Assembly (NCBI GenBank): GCA_003640385.1
Contig: RCAB01000069.1
Span: 1-64,000, forward strand
Direction of reading: 5' to 3'
Length of the DNA stretch: 64,000 bases
Origin: Setaria digitata
Lineage: Eukaryota; Nematoda; Chromadorea; Rhabditida; Setariidae
Part shown: piece by piece, positions 13,401 to 25,899 of the stretch
Layout: the number at the start of each line of letters is the position of its first letter
Numbering within the stretch: position 1 is the stretch's first letter
The notes under the pieces: generated by a model
What the model was told of the DNA's origin: nothing
What the model saw: the letters and a program-made list of their open reading frames with translations, nothing else
Databases searched by the model: none
Position numbers and translations under genes: made by a program

Positions 13401-16400
13401 AATGGAAATTTTGGGAGAAAATGGTTACCTCAAAGTTGGTAATATTGGAGAGATCTCTTCTTGCTTTTTAAATAAAAAGAAAAAAATTTCGATTCATTTT
13501 CAGCTTTTGAATTTAATTACATATAATTATAACTAATTACTGATTCCGTAGTTTCCAGTTCTACAATCTTGCTAATTTCATAAAATCTATCATCAAAATT
13601 AATAAATATTTGTTGGTGATTTCATGCAAAAAATGAAATCACGTGCTTCTTAATGCTTCTTATCACTAACATTGAGTCGTTTTAGATTTTGTTTCGATCT
13701 CCCGCCCATATCCCTTCTATGCAGTCTTAGTTCGTATTAGATTTTGAAAAAAAAAGGAAACTTTTTCAAAATTCCTCATTCATTTTTCTGGAAATCTTTC
13801 CAGGATGCTATAACTGATCCCGCTGTAAAAGCTTTCGAAGATAATCGAAAAAAATTTATTGACATTATGAAAGAAATCAGGAAGAAAAACCCTCAGATTG
13901 ATCCAGCCGAACTACAAAAACAAGCCGAATACGAAATGATCACTAGCGGCCCAAAGTCGAGAGCCTTTTATAGGCAAGCAGTTTTATATCATTATCAAAA
14001 TACAAACATAAGTGCCAGTGAAATATGCTAAAACAGCACGACCAACAACATAAATAGAGTATCTCAAGTTGTTGTTAAGTAATTAACAGTCTATGAAATA
14101 ACACTCTTTATCAGTTTTTGCACTTTTCAAGTCTATCAAGTTGTTATTTCATTATTATTGGTAATTGGTTGCAACGAATCTAATTTAGAGTGCAAGCAAC
14201 CAGACGTTTAATAGGTGGTGGACATATTATCAGAAAACGACTTGACAAGGAACACCATAAATCTACTGAAGCGGTATGTTTTATAGTTTTCATTTCTAAA
14301 AAAAATAAACTTTGAATTATTAAAAGTGCTATTTACTTTTCATTTCGAGAAGTGATATTCAAACAATAAGTGGACAGGTAACAAGTGATTTTGTTTATAA
14401 GCTGCTAGAATAGATGCAGGCTTGTTTCGATCATTTTAGCGTAGAAAAAGCACAGTCTTGAAATTTGCCACATGCATGTTTTTTAAATTTAAGCGTGAAA
14501 TCTGTTAACTTCATGAAGTAGTCAGCTGTGAATATTAAAAAATGCATAGTAATTATCTTATTCTCATCAACAAAACTAAACTTTGTCAAAATACTGCCTA
14601 ACTATTTGTCAGTTGAAGTTTTTAAATTATCAAATTTAATTAACTTACTGGGTCAATATTGGTTCTTCTGTTCAGTTCATCTAAGTAATTTGAATGAGCT
14701 TGATAATTTTATTGAAAAATCTTAAACGATAGAATATTTTAATTTAAGGTTATTCAAGAACAAGAGAAACGATCACGGGCAAATACCTGCAAAATATTTT
14801 TTGATCCAGCTCATTATACGGTGCTTGAAAATATTGGAACATTCGATGTAATGATCGGCCGAGATGGTGGTCCCGAGGGACTCACCGTAATGGTTGATTA
14901 TTATACAGAGGATGGTTCTGCTAATGCTGGAAGCGATTATATTCCGGTCAAGGGAACGCTCACTTTCTATCCGGAAGATAAAACACAAGTTAATAGTTTT
15001 ACGAATATAAGATTTGATAGAGTGAAATTGTTAATTTTGACTGGATTAAATGCCAAATTAAACTCTGCTAGTAAAGCGGCATCTGTATACGATGGATTTT
15101 GTTGCGAGATAGTTCACTAAGTAGTGTCCTAATAAAGTTTTTAGAAACTAGACTTTAAAATTTAGTTATAATAAGTTAAAAACAAAATATTACAGAAAGT
15201 AACTATAGAAATTGTGGATGATGATGTTTTTGAAGAAGATGAACATTTCTATTTGCATTTAAATAATTTACGAGTACGAACTAAAGATGGCTTGGTGTTG
15301 GATCCATTAAAACTTGGCGGCGTACCAGTAGCTATCCTTGAACTTCCTTCTACTGCTACTATTATGATTCTTGGTTTGTTTGAATTTATATTCTAATTCT
15401 CTTTTTGTTTGTCTTTTGCTTATATCCTCAAAAAGGCTGTTAATTGGTACCATTTACACTCTTTATCTGATTGATTTTCAATTAAAGTGATGTGCAATCC
15501 CACGGCAAGAAAACTATATAGTATGCTTTAGACTTCAGTATTTTAGAAATCCCAAGTTCAAATTTAAAATAAACATGGAGCTGTTTTGCAATGTTGTGCA
15601 ATTCAAATTTCAAAGTTTTCTAAAGAAGAATTAAAAAATAATCGAGCATAACTGAAGTCGGGGTTTTAGATGACGATCATGCTGGTGTATTCTCCTTCGA
15701 ACATGATCATTTCCAAATCGTTGAAAATTGTGGTTACTTGTCGCTCAAAATACAACGAAGTTCAGGATGCCGTGGCAAAATTATTTTGCCGTATAGGTAA
15801 TTTATTCAAGTCAAAGTTGAATTAATTGTTCCACTAAAACCACTGAGAAAGGTTTTACACCTGTCAGAAATAGTAGTGTGTAGAAATATGACATCGATTG
15901 AATTAGCTTATGATCGTTAAATTTATCCTTTGCCAAAAAGTTTTTAACTGAGGAAATTCCAAAATAAAAGAAGTTATTTCATTTTATTTATTCATTTTTT
16001 GAATCATTGTATATTATAAAAAGATTAGATGACACCTAAATTCCATCAGACTCAAAGAGAAAAATTTTGTAATTAGGTAAAAAAAACCAATACTTATTTG
16101 CGCAAAATTTTCTTTTTCTAGCTTCATTAAAAAAATAAAAAAAATTTGGACTACTGAAATGGATTACCACAATTATTTTTCATTCGAGAAGAGAAGTAGT
16201 AATGCTTGTAAAGTGATAATTAACAACTTGCAAAGAATTGCTGAAGAAATGAAATAGCTATGAAAGTTTTCTTCGGTTACTAATTTCGAATCGTTTAAAA
16301 TTTGTTTAAACTGAAGAAACTTTTACTTCAGAAGGTTCCTTGAATTTATTTCAAAATTTGCTCTTTTTAACATCATCGGAGCATCCTTTATGAAATATTG

Positions 16401-19400
16401 CTCTTAACGAGGATTGATGAAAGACTAGAATTTAGAAATTTTCATCTTTGTCCGGCTTTGAAAAGTATACTTAGCATTGTTTTTCCAACTAAAAGAATGA
16501 TTTGAGCAACAAAAATATTTAATCACCTAACTTCTTCATGACTGGTAATTATGTTTATATCTACTGGGACATTACTGACATTTATTCATATAAGTAAATA
16601 ATGGAAGACTAACAATTTTCTAGAACAATTGATGGCACCGCTGTATACGGGAAGCATTACGAGTTGCAAGAAGGTGAAATTACCTTCGAAGACAATCAAA
16701 CTGAGTATGTTATTGTGCTTTCTTACTAATTGCTATGAATTGGCCTACACTAAACTGAATCATCCTTTCATTTCTTTTTTTTTTCCAATTTTAATTTATT
16801 TAAGTATTTGCTTAAGCTCACTTTGCTAAAGAATTCCATTCCTATCCTAGAAAGTTCGTTGAAGTTGGAATGGATTCCTTATCCTATTTCAGAGGGTTTA
16901 TTGAAATTGGTATAACAAACACTGAGCAGTATGAACGTATGGATCATTTCTTCATTGTACTTGATCAACCAATCTGGGCTAAGAAGATGTCAGGTAATCT
17001 GATGCCCTCTTTCGATTTCACTATGATCTGGAGTAGCTTTGAAGGAATTACTGTATATTCTCAGATTGACTGACTACTGGCATCTCATACTGTAAGTTCG
17101 CTAAGACTGTTTTATGCAGATTTGCGAAAAGTCCAAGAACGTTTTTTGAAGCGTATGGAAAGGAAAAAGAATGAATCGCTGGGAAATTTGCAGAGGGACA
17201 AGGATTCATTTGATTACGGAGGTATACTTAATGGACCAAGCAAATTTTAAAAATAAATTTTATTGGTTGTTAGATTTGTTTCAAGCGATAACTTCTTTAT
17301 CTTCATTTTGTCTTCTTTTTCACATTTTTATTAAAATTAAATAAATAGAGGAAAAACAGAACCGAAAATTCAACACAGTTCTCAGGAAATCAGAGAAATT
17401 GTCGAAATCCTTTAAAAATATCTGTGGTGAAAGGTGATTAACATAGGTTAACATTATCCAATTAATAAGTGTGCCGAGAAGGTAACCATTTGTTACAAGT
17501 AGTTTAGAGTTAACTTTGTTGCAGCTTACCAAGCTAATATCCTTTAACGAATTTTCGAGTCATTTGTTTGCAAACATGGAGGATATAATTAAAGGAAACA
17601 AAAATGACCGAAAATATGCATGGTGTGTTCATGCCTTTCCTTTCTAATTTCGCATCTTTTTTACTTCTTTTTGTTTTCTTGTTTTTTGTTTTTTTAGGCA
17701 AAGAAGCTTCAGCAATACCAACGTCAGCAACATTTTGTTTTGGTTTGAATCAAAATTCTTCCTCTACCCCAAATCTTCTTCAGCTTCCCAACCTTTTCAA
17801 GCGGAGAAAGAGTTCTTGGATTTCCAACAATCAAGATGAAGAAGGTCTTTCTCTGACCTTTTTTCTATCATTCACATTGATTATTCACTTATCTGCGTAC
17901 TAATATTAATTCATTTACTAACATGATTTTATAATCTTTTAACTTGCTTACTCACATAGTTATTGTTTGTCATACTTAGCGTATTTAACTAAAAATTCTC
18001 CAAGATTAAGGACCAAAAAGTTGAGTCAAACGACACAGCAAAACCGATTAGAAGCATGAAAAAAAGGATGGATTTACTGGTCACTGGTGAAAAATAATTA
18101 GATTTGAAAATGACAAACGAGTGGACATACTAGGGAAGAAAACCGTCAACTTCTGACAGAACCTATCAATTGTTTGAAAAATTATACTTCTATTAATATG
18201 AAAGTTTGTTGTCTCACGAAACAGGTGCGGCTCTAATTACCTTTTTATTGCGATGCAGCATCTGAGAGGTGAACATATATGCATGAAGCAATTAATCTTG
18301 ATAAATTTAACAAAAAGAAAGAAAATGAAGCTAAATAGTCCTTAAGAAGCACTAATATAAATATAACCTTTATCAAAATACCTTCCAATTGTCGTAATGA
18401 AAAAAATTTGTTATCTTGACTAACTGTCACGTTCATTTCAAGCCGTACTGACTTCGTTTTAATTTTTAAATTATATCCTTAAAAATTTATAGGACTAACT
18501 TCTACACACATCCCATGCTAAGCATTAATCACTTTCTATAATTAGTTTTGCAAGTTGTTCCGTGGTATTTTGCAGATTCCGGTGAACGAAGATTTCTGAC
18601 AAAAGAGGAACTTGAGGTTGCTGAATTAGGCAAACCTCGTTTGGGGAAATTCAAGCGATGTCAGATTACCATTAAAGAAAGCAGGGAATTTCGGGTTAAC
18701 TTCATTCTTTCTAGTTCCAAAGTTTGCTAATAAAGCAGAACATTTCAGGTTAGAAGTGATGAAATTCAAATTGGGTGAAAAAGGTTGCAAGAAGATCAAA
18801 ATACACTTTTAGATTATACCATTTCTGAAGTTCGAGCCAAGCAGTTTATTTTCAGAACGTGATCGATCGCATGTTACGGAATGCCAACACATCATTTATG
18901 CTGGGCACAACAAGTTGGCGTGAACAATTCAGGGATGCGTTAACTATACACGGGGGTTCGTTTTGTTTGATTCTCGACAGAGAGAAATAATTGTCGACTC
19001 CCAGAATAACAAGCAAGTCGATGTCTAAGTATTTCAAATGTGAAAGGTCAAAAGCCTGAAGAAAGAAGTTCTACTTGGCAGCTTTGTAGGCTCTGACGAT
19101 GAGAAAAGTGATGATGAAGAGGAAGAGGAAGATGACGGAGAAGTGTCGAAGAGAGAAATTACTGAGAAGAGATTTAAGCCAACGTTCTTTGATTATTTTA
19201 TGCATTTTCTCTCTCTACCGTGGAAATTGTTCTTTGCAACTATACCACCAACCGGTAGGTATGCTTCATTTCTATCTTTGTTGATGGAAATTAAATCACT
19301 TGAAATGTAATATTTTGCCTAAAAACTGTGTAATTCTCTTCATCGGCAATTGTGAAGTGAGAAAACGAATACATTTCAGATTACTGGGGTGGCTGGGCTT

Positions 19401-20484
19401 GTTTTATCGTGTCAATTCTTTTGATCGGAGCATTAACAGCCTTAATCGGTGATTTAGCATCGCATTTTGGCTGCTGGGTTGGTCTAAAGGATGCCGTTAC
19501 GGCTATTTCATTTGTCGCACTCGGCACCTCTGTTCCAGGTAACTAGATCTTTGACAAACTTTTTATCGATATCACCAGAAGTGTTGATAAGATAGTAAGT
19601 AAGCGTGGAAGTTCCATGGAGGCTTCTGAACTGGTCTGAATCTTTTGCGGAACAAATATTGTGAAAGATGTTTTGTCCAGTCTAACAGTTGGCAAGTTCA
19701 GACACGTTCGCATCCAAAGTAGCAGCAGTGCAGGACAAATACGCCGACTCCTCTATTGGCAACGTCACGGGCTCGAATGCCGTCAACGTGTTCCTTGGAA
19801 TAGGTTAGCGGTTACATATGAATCCTGCTCATTATATAAGGCAAGGCATCCTCTCCTTTCTCTTCATTTCACCGATTCGGAAATGCTACCTGAAGATATA
19901 CCCTCAGGAATAGCATGGACAATCGCAGCAATATATCATCGATGGCATGGCGACAATTTCTATGTTGAGCCAGGGACGCTTGCCTTTTCTGTAACAATAT
20001 TTTGCATTGAGGCACTGATTTGTATCGCTGTGATCATAATAAGGCGACGTCCTTCTATTGGAGGTGAACTGGGTGGACCCTTGAAATATAAGGTGGGGTT
20101 TTCAAACTTTACTGAACTGTTCAGATTTAGTAACTTAAAAGTTTGCAAATGTGCTAGATAGAGTAATTCAGTTGATTTCCTAAAAAATTTGAGGAGTAAT
20201 TATCCTCCTGTTGATGAGCTCCTCATTAGTACATATCTTTAGTAAACAACGAAACTGATCTTACGAGTCTGAATTTGTGTCTTATTTAAAATTTCATGCA
20301 TTCAGCTATCCCCATATTCTTGTAAACATCAATATTTTTGGGAAATGAACACATCTAGCTGATATTTACTATCGAACAAATTTCTGATTTTCAGGTGTTA
20401 ACATCAGGTTTATTCGTTGTACTTTGGCTTATCTACCTCAGTCTGTCCGCTCTCGAATCATACTGCATTATTTCTGGCTTCTGA
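10414..20484 (+). CDS. ncx: Sodium/calcium exchanger (NCX, SLC8 family), 23 exons
   Basis: Plasma-membrane antiporter that extrudes Ca2+ in exchange for Na+. Exons: 10414-10625, 11214-11348, 11548-11651, 12391-12428, 12592-12755, 12967-13111, 13336-about 13434, 13804-13973, 14189-14273, 14749-14988, 15196-15373, 15670-15796, 16624-16704, 16893-16993, 17120-17221, 17698-17844, 18576-18694, 18856-18955, 19090-19254, 19380-19538, 19702-19803, 19908-20092, 20395-20484; about 1015 residues. Visible are an N-terminal signal-like segment, the alpha-1 repeat (ALGSSAPE, then [12 protein letters not shown]), two Calx-beta domains with acidic Ca2+ sites (DDDVFEEDE and DDDHAG), the linker motif TSWREQF, and the alpha-2 repeat (ALGTSVPD, then [10 protein letters not shown]). 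It ends ESYCIISGF. The start follows a strong acceptor at 10328-10329; an upstream in-frame ATG at 10270 lies before that acceptor. The exon 7/8 joint is uncertain: the good donor at 13439 breaks phase, GT at 13435 keeps it. Intron 8 is GC-AG (13974). Confidence 0.95.
13268..13836 (+). repeat. 30-bp perfect partial duplication of exchanger exon 8
   Basis: Bases 13268-13297, inside the intron between exons 6 and 7, are identical to 13807-13836, which are coding ([10 protein letters not shown]). Identity stops abruptly at both ends. The intronic copy has no acceptor directly before it and runs out of homology after 30 bases, so it is not a functional exon as it stands. Confidence 0.85.
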
Positions 20485-20624
20485 AGTAATTCTACTTTCC
20501 ACATCCAACACATTGTTCAATGTTTCATTTACCGGGTTCATTTACGAATCTTATCTGTTTTTATGAAATTTCGTTGTTGTTCTCAATTACCTGTTGGCCC
20601 CAATATTATAAGTTTATATATTGT

Positions 20625-20630
20625 AATAAA
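20625..20630 (+). terminator. AATAAA polyadenylation signal of the exchanger gene
   Basis: Canonical AATAAA 141 bases after the TGA stop of the exchanger gene, same strand. Confidence 0.6.
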
Positions 20631-21689
20631 AATCTAACGAACCCCAAATTGTATCAAATATAATGGTGTAATGCAATAATTACTATTTACAGTAGTCTAC
20701 TTAATAGTTACTGATAATTTCTCCTTTATACTCGTTTACCGATTTGCTTATTACCAAATACCAACTTTATTGAGAAAATTTTATAGGAATATGTGGGTAA
20801 ACCACATTCTTTTATTCCACTTATGCGATTTATTTCCGATAATTTTATGCGATTGTTTTATGAGAAATCGTCCCTTTAATTTCAAAGTTTTGTCTCATCT
20901 GCGCCGTCACATTTATGTTGTCTACAGCGGAACTAATTTGAAATTGGATATGTTGGAAGTACAATTAAACGCGGAATGTGTGGGATGTTGCGCTTCTTCG
21001 ATTCCTTTTGATAAAAAGAATTGTACTGTGGGGTTATGAGATGTTTTTTGTGCACACTTCATACAAAATAATTTGTCGACACATTAGTAAATACATTATT
21101 CTTACAAAGTATATTGCATTTACATCACAAACGAATAACTATTACAGAAGTGAGGATCTGAACGGAAGTGAAAATCGAGGTTTCAAACAGTTGCTGTATA
21201 AAATCCAATATCTTTTATGTTATGACTTACAGCAATCCACGTAGAAGAATGTGGCTTAGAGAAAATTTTCACAAGGATCAATTTAATCAATGAAATTCAG
21301 TAAAAATGATTGAAATAAATTGATGCACAGTGAATGTAACCATAATTTTTGCAGTTGTAATTAGTGAATGCTCTTCTGTCTGGTTTCTTGATTGAACTGA
21401 AATTAAGTTTACTAATAATAGCAAAAAATTTCAGAAAGGATATTCCGAGAATTGGCGAATTTGCAAGAGAGATGGGGTAGTAATGCCAGGCGTTGCTCAT
21501 TTCTTAAAGTCTCGAGGCAGTGCTACTTCTACCATGGGATATTAGAATCCTAATAGCTCTGATAGAGCTGGTGTTGCTTAATCGAGCTAATAAAACTAAG
21601 CTCTATTTTCAGCAAAACGGTACAAATTCTTTTACAGCTAGAAAATTTCAAACCTTATTTTACTTCTATTATCCATACTCTAGTTAGTT
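20631..21689. other. Intergenic, no gene supported
   Basis: Open stretches at 20770-21244 (+) and 21297-21500 (-) have no recognisable domain and no phase-consistent neighbours. Otherwise AT-rich, stop-rich sequence. Confidence 0.5.
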
Positions 21690-21881
21690 CTACCTTTTCC
21701 TCTTAATATGCGAAAGAAAAGTGCTAAGTGCTTTTGTTTTTATGAAAACGAGATATAAGTGGATTACAGGATGTAGATCGGTTCGGAAAATGATAAATCC
21801 AGCCAAGGCACTGTAATCAACGTTTTTAAGATGCTTAGCAGCGTCCCGAATCACTCCGCAAGGCAACTGAACAAGTAATTT
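21690..21881 (-). CDS. Possible exon of unknown gene, maybe 3' exon of the 22-23 kb gene
   Basis: Read on the minus strand, a good acceptor (TTTTCAG) ends at 21882 and is followed by 63 open codons and a stop at 21690-21692. The first part (LPCGVIRDAAKHLKNVDYSA) has better base composition than its surroundings and looks protein-like; the last third is AT-driven and less convincing. It starts in phase 0. If the exon at 22056-22211 is cut at a possible GTATAT donor (22130), the two would join in frame and give a protein of about 154 residues. The leucine-proline start faintly resembles an F-box core, but that is too weak to name. Confidence 0.3.
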   Translation of the reverse strand, partial: KLLVQLPCGVIRDAAKHLKNVDYSALAGFIIFRTDLHPVIHLYLVFIKTKALSTFLSHIKRKR

Positions 21882-22055
21882 CTGAAAATTTTTTCGGTTC
21901 TGAAATTTACAGATAACTGGAAAGCCTGTTTTATAACTTTTGAGCACTTATAACTTCTACAGGAAACCTCTTAAAAGAATCCAAAAGAAATTTGTTAATA
22001 ACTGCAGAAAACGGGAAATTTAAAAAATGAGTTTTTAGATTATTTTTCGCCAATT

Positions 22056-22968
22056 TTATAAAATAAAAGAGTAAGGGATTCTGAAAAATAAAAGGCTGAC
22101 ATCAGGTAATTGTTTTAATTGGTCATATACAGGATCAACAACCGGTGCTGAAGAACCACTTTCGTTTTCATTGCCGTTGTCTGGCTGACGTGAATGTACT
22201 CGAACTGCTACCTAAACGGATTCCAGTTACAAAGTAAACTCAAGGAAACTGTCACTTGCTAAAAGTATGCTATAATAATTTTGTAATTCGGGACAGCCTA
22301 AAAGTGAATTAACAATGGTATCTGAGAGCAGAAAGTGCGAATGTGATGAAACCTGAAACTTAAACGATTTACCTTACTGCTGTCATTCACATTCACTGAA
22401 CCGTTTGATTCTGGTACCTTCGGATTGTTTCTTTTCACAGTACTGGTTGTCTGCTTCTGAGTTGATTTTCTGCTTGTATAAAACTTATCTTTTAATTACG
22501 ACCATTTCTAATTAAGGAGAAAAGAAACATACCTAAATACGCTGACCTTTTGTTTCAATGCAACGAATTTGCAAAGAAGAAATAATGAACCACATCTGAT
22601 AAAGTGTCCAGTGAGTACTCACCTGAACTTTTTATTAATTGGTTTCATAGTAGTTCTTATTGCTTCGCGTGCAACTGAAAAAATAAGTGCTAATTTTTTC
22701 AATATTTACTAACTTCTTGCAAGTGATTTATGATATCGCAGTCACATCGATTTCCATATAATTGTATGCCCACAGTTATTATTATTCTTTCGCTTCAGTC
22801 CGACACTATGTTTTTAGCTTAATAAGCACTGTTTCAACAACATAGCCCCAATAATTGAAATGTCATTACCACATATTTTAAAGACATAAAACTTTAGCAT
22901 TTCACCGTGAATCTACAAGACTCACCTTTTGCTGCTCTTCGTTGATGATTGGTTTTCACGCTATCCAT
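22056..22968 (-). CDS. Small basic protein of unknown function, four exons
   Basis: I do not recognise this protein. Minus-strand exons 22926-22968 (ATG at 22966-22968), 22623-22674, 22373-22469 and 22056-22211 join with consistent phase at three successive introns, each with GTGAGT or GTAAAT donors and TTTCAG, CAG or TTTAG acceptors; that is the evidence for a real gene. The product is about 115 residues: a strongly basic N-terminal half (RRAAKVAREAIRTTMKPINK, then lysine/threonine-rich), followed by a hydrophilic Ser/Asn/Glu-rich part, so likely largely disordered and possibly nuclear. The last exon becomes AT-rich and hydrophobic toward its stop, so the true 3' end may instead use a donor at 22130 and the exon at 21690-21881. 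The start exon follows a TTTAG acceptor, which could be a trans-splice site. Confidence 0.55.
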
Positions 22969-25584
22969 TTGAATTTTCTAAATGTTAGCAGAGCTATAAT
23001 TTGAAATATTATTACTTGCTGTAGTGACAAAGACTAAGGAAAACTGATGACAATATTCTTGCCGTCCAAAAGTTATAATGGAAGAGCTTATCTCAATCTA
23101 AACATGAGCAAAATTCAGCAAACGCACCGATTGCTGTTCAGAATGAAATGGAATTATAATGAGAAATAATTGCATTTATAATGATAAACAAAACTTGTCA
23201 TTCAAAACTTTATAATTCAACAACCCAGTACATAAAGTAATAATTCAGCCAGCTGTTTGTGGTTACTGCAAAAGTCTTGTGTTTTTTACGTTGATTATTG
23301 CTAATTTAAGGACAAAGATGATATATGAATGATATATGGAAAATATACACGTTTCATTTTCCTTGAATTGCATGTAATTAAATTAAAGTAGTCTTAAAAG
23401 TTACGTTAAATTTAAAATTAAAACTACAGTTAGTTTTTAGTCAGTTTCTAACTTGTTTTATCAACTGCTTTGTCCATAAAACGTTAACCATATGGTGCCG
23501 ACAAATAAAAGATAAGAAGTTAAATATTCATGACAAAAGATAATGACAACAATAAAAAAAGATGGAGTAGTATTAGCCATTCAGTTAGTTATTTTTTGAA
23601 ACGAATAAAAGTTCTACAGAATAATAAGCAATAAACAGTAGTGACATAAAATGAAAATGTTGAAAGCGAAATAATATCTAAATTTCAAAAGTGAGGTGAT
23701 GAGAATTAAAGTCAGCAAGAACAACAGCGAAGCAACTGCTAAGTGATCGTGATACCAGTCTGATAAAATTGCTGGAAGTTCGATCACTCTTCACCATTAG
23801 ATAGGTTTTGACAAACTTCAAAGTCTTTGGATTATAGTGCTTCAGAATCAAGTAAGAAAACGATAATTTTTTTGAATATTGAAATCAATACTCTGATAAA
23901 TCATCGCAAAGAAATAAGGCTGAAAAGCTTTCCCAAGAAAAATAAGATGAATAATCCCAAGAAAAATAAGATGAATAAATACTTGATCTAAAAAATTTAC
24001 CTTTTGTTCCTCAACCATAATCTCAAACTTTCTGATTTGTCCTAGAGTTTGATCTCTTGTAATTGCATTAATTTTTCTTTATGAGCAGAGCAATTAAATT
24101 TAAGAAAATTTTAAAATGCTAATTAGCATAGAAATAATGAGGAAAAGCAAGTAGTGAATTTTTTAATAAAATCATATTTCATTTTTACAGAATTCTCGAC
24201 CCAATGAATGTGGGGAGCAAAAGAAAATAAAATTTTCTACAGCAGAGTGATTTCCCTCAGGATTTCATTGAATGAACAGTAACATACGAACGATTATACC
24301 TTGGTAAAATTTAGTGTCAAAACTGATACAGTTTTACAATTTTTTCGAGCACATGAACTATTTGTATCTAAAGATCATACAAGAACAGTAAATACTGATT
24401 TTGATATTACAGAGAATGATTTGTAGATTCACAAATATCATGAGATTTGCCTTGTGATATATTTAAAAATCTTTGATGTTTGAAGTCTTAAAAGGTTTTC
24501 CAGAGATCTTATAATCATATGTCGGAAATGCTTTCAGGATTCTTATTTTAGGGACAAGTAGCCCACAACGCAAGGACTCAAACTGACTACGAAATCTTGG
24601 TTAATTTTTAATTCGCCATTTTCCGTATTGACATCAATCACATTAATTTGTACTCTATTCCTGAAAATCTACTATGCTACTGGAACCAGACAGAACTAAA
24701 ATATAGTAAAAAGTCAAAAGAATTTTGGTGCTTGTATGAAATGGTTTAACAAGAAATAGAATCAGTTCCAGTTTTTAAATAAACGCTGCGATAAAGAAGT
24801 TTGCAAAGCAAGACTTACTTGAAGAACTTTAAAAGTTCTGGATCAGCATATGACGTTGTAAAATCTAGATTAATACAGTGATATCAAATTGATCGTTTTG
24901 TATTTTTATTCTTATGATTGTTTATATTTCCTCTATTTATTTATTTCTATTATTATTTTATCGTACATGCCAACCAGAGTTTTATCACCAAAACAAGGGA
25001 AGTTAATCAAACAAATATCTTAGTGTTAAAAAATTGTTATGGAAAAATGAAAAATGTGAATATATCCACAGAGCCTTTATACTTAGTGTAGTGTTATAAG
25101 TTTGTGAAATACAGGAAATTTCAAAAGAGGGAATTTTAATGAACTTTGTCTGTAAAATAAGATCAGCGAGTTTACCAAGAAACTTGTACAAACGTTTTCC
25201 GCTCCACTTTAATGAAGCAGAGAACCAATGCAAAAACTATGTTAATTTGCAATTTTATCGGATGCTAATCAGAAAATGGTGGATTATTTCATACCATTTA
25301 TCTTATATAAGAAGTTTCAGACCGGATATAGATTTACCTAATTAGAGATATTCAGAGAAGTCAAGGTCAGAGATCGCTACTGCAGAAGTTTTTGGCCAGA
25401 TATATTTCCCCATTCTCATAATGTTATAACATTATATGTTACTAATGATACTATTATTTGAGATTAATAATTAGTAAGTATAAAATTTCCGCATTATTAA
25501 AACAAATTTTCCTCAAGGAAATATTAAACTTGGCAGCAGATATAACTTTGTAGGTTTACTCTACAGTAGCCAAGTATACCTCGT

Positions 25585-25899
25585 TTAATTTAGATTGGAT
25601 GCCACGAAGAGGAATTTTTCATCAAAACATGCACTCCGAACTGCAATTCGGCAATCAGAGCAGTTTGTAAAATCAAGGTGCTGATATTTTTTAGTTAGTC
25701 CGTCATCGGTAAATTCTCTCATTCTCCTTCTCGTAAAGTTTTTCGTTTTATTCTGCTTTTCTGGCTCTCTTTCAGGACCTTTTGTCTGAATATTGCTTCC
25801 TTCAACATAACAGCAGAATGAGTCTGAAATGTATTCGAAATTGATTTTAGCCATCAAGGTCCAGTTAAGCCTAGAAAAATGTTTTACAGACTTCCCCAC
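25585..25899 (-). other. Uncertain open reading frame, possible exon
   Basis: A 104-codon minus-strand frame (first codon an alternative start) contains a TTTCAG at 25825-25830; downstream of it the frame stays open to a stop near 25585 and reads as charged, cysteine-containing sequence (ends FDEKFLFVASNLN). A second frame over the same bases is also open for about 33 codons. No partner exons with matching phase were found, so I cannot call a gene. Confidence 0.2.

Noticed and set aside
17349..17433. Additional constitutive exon of the exchanger.
   Set aside because: It enters in phase 1 but leaves in phase 2, which breaks the frame of the next exon; kept only as a possible cassette.
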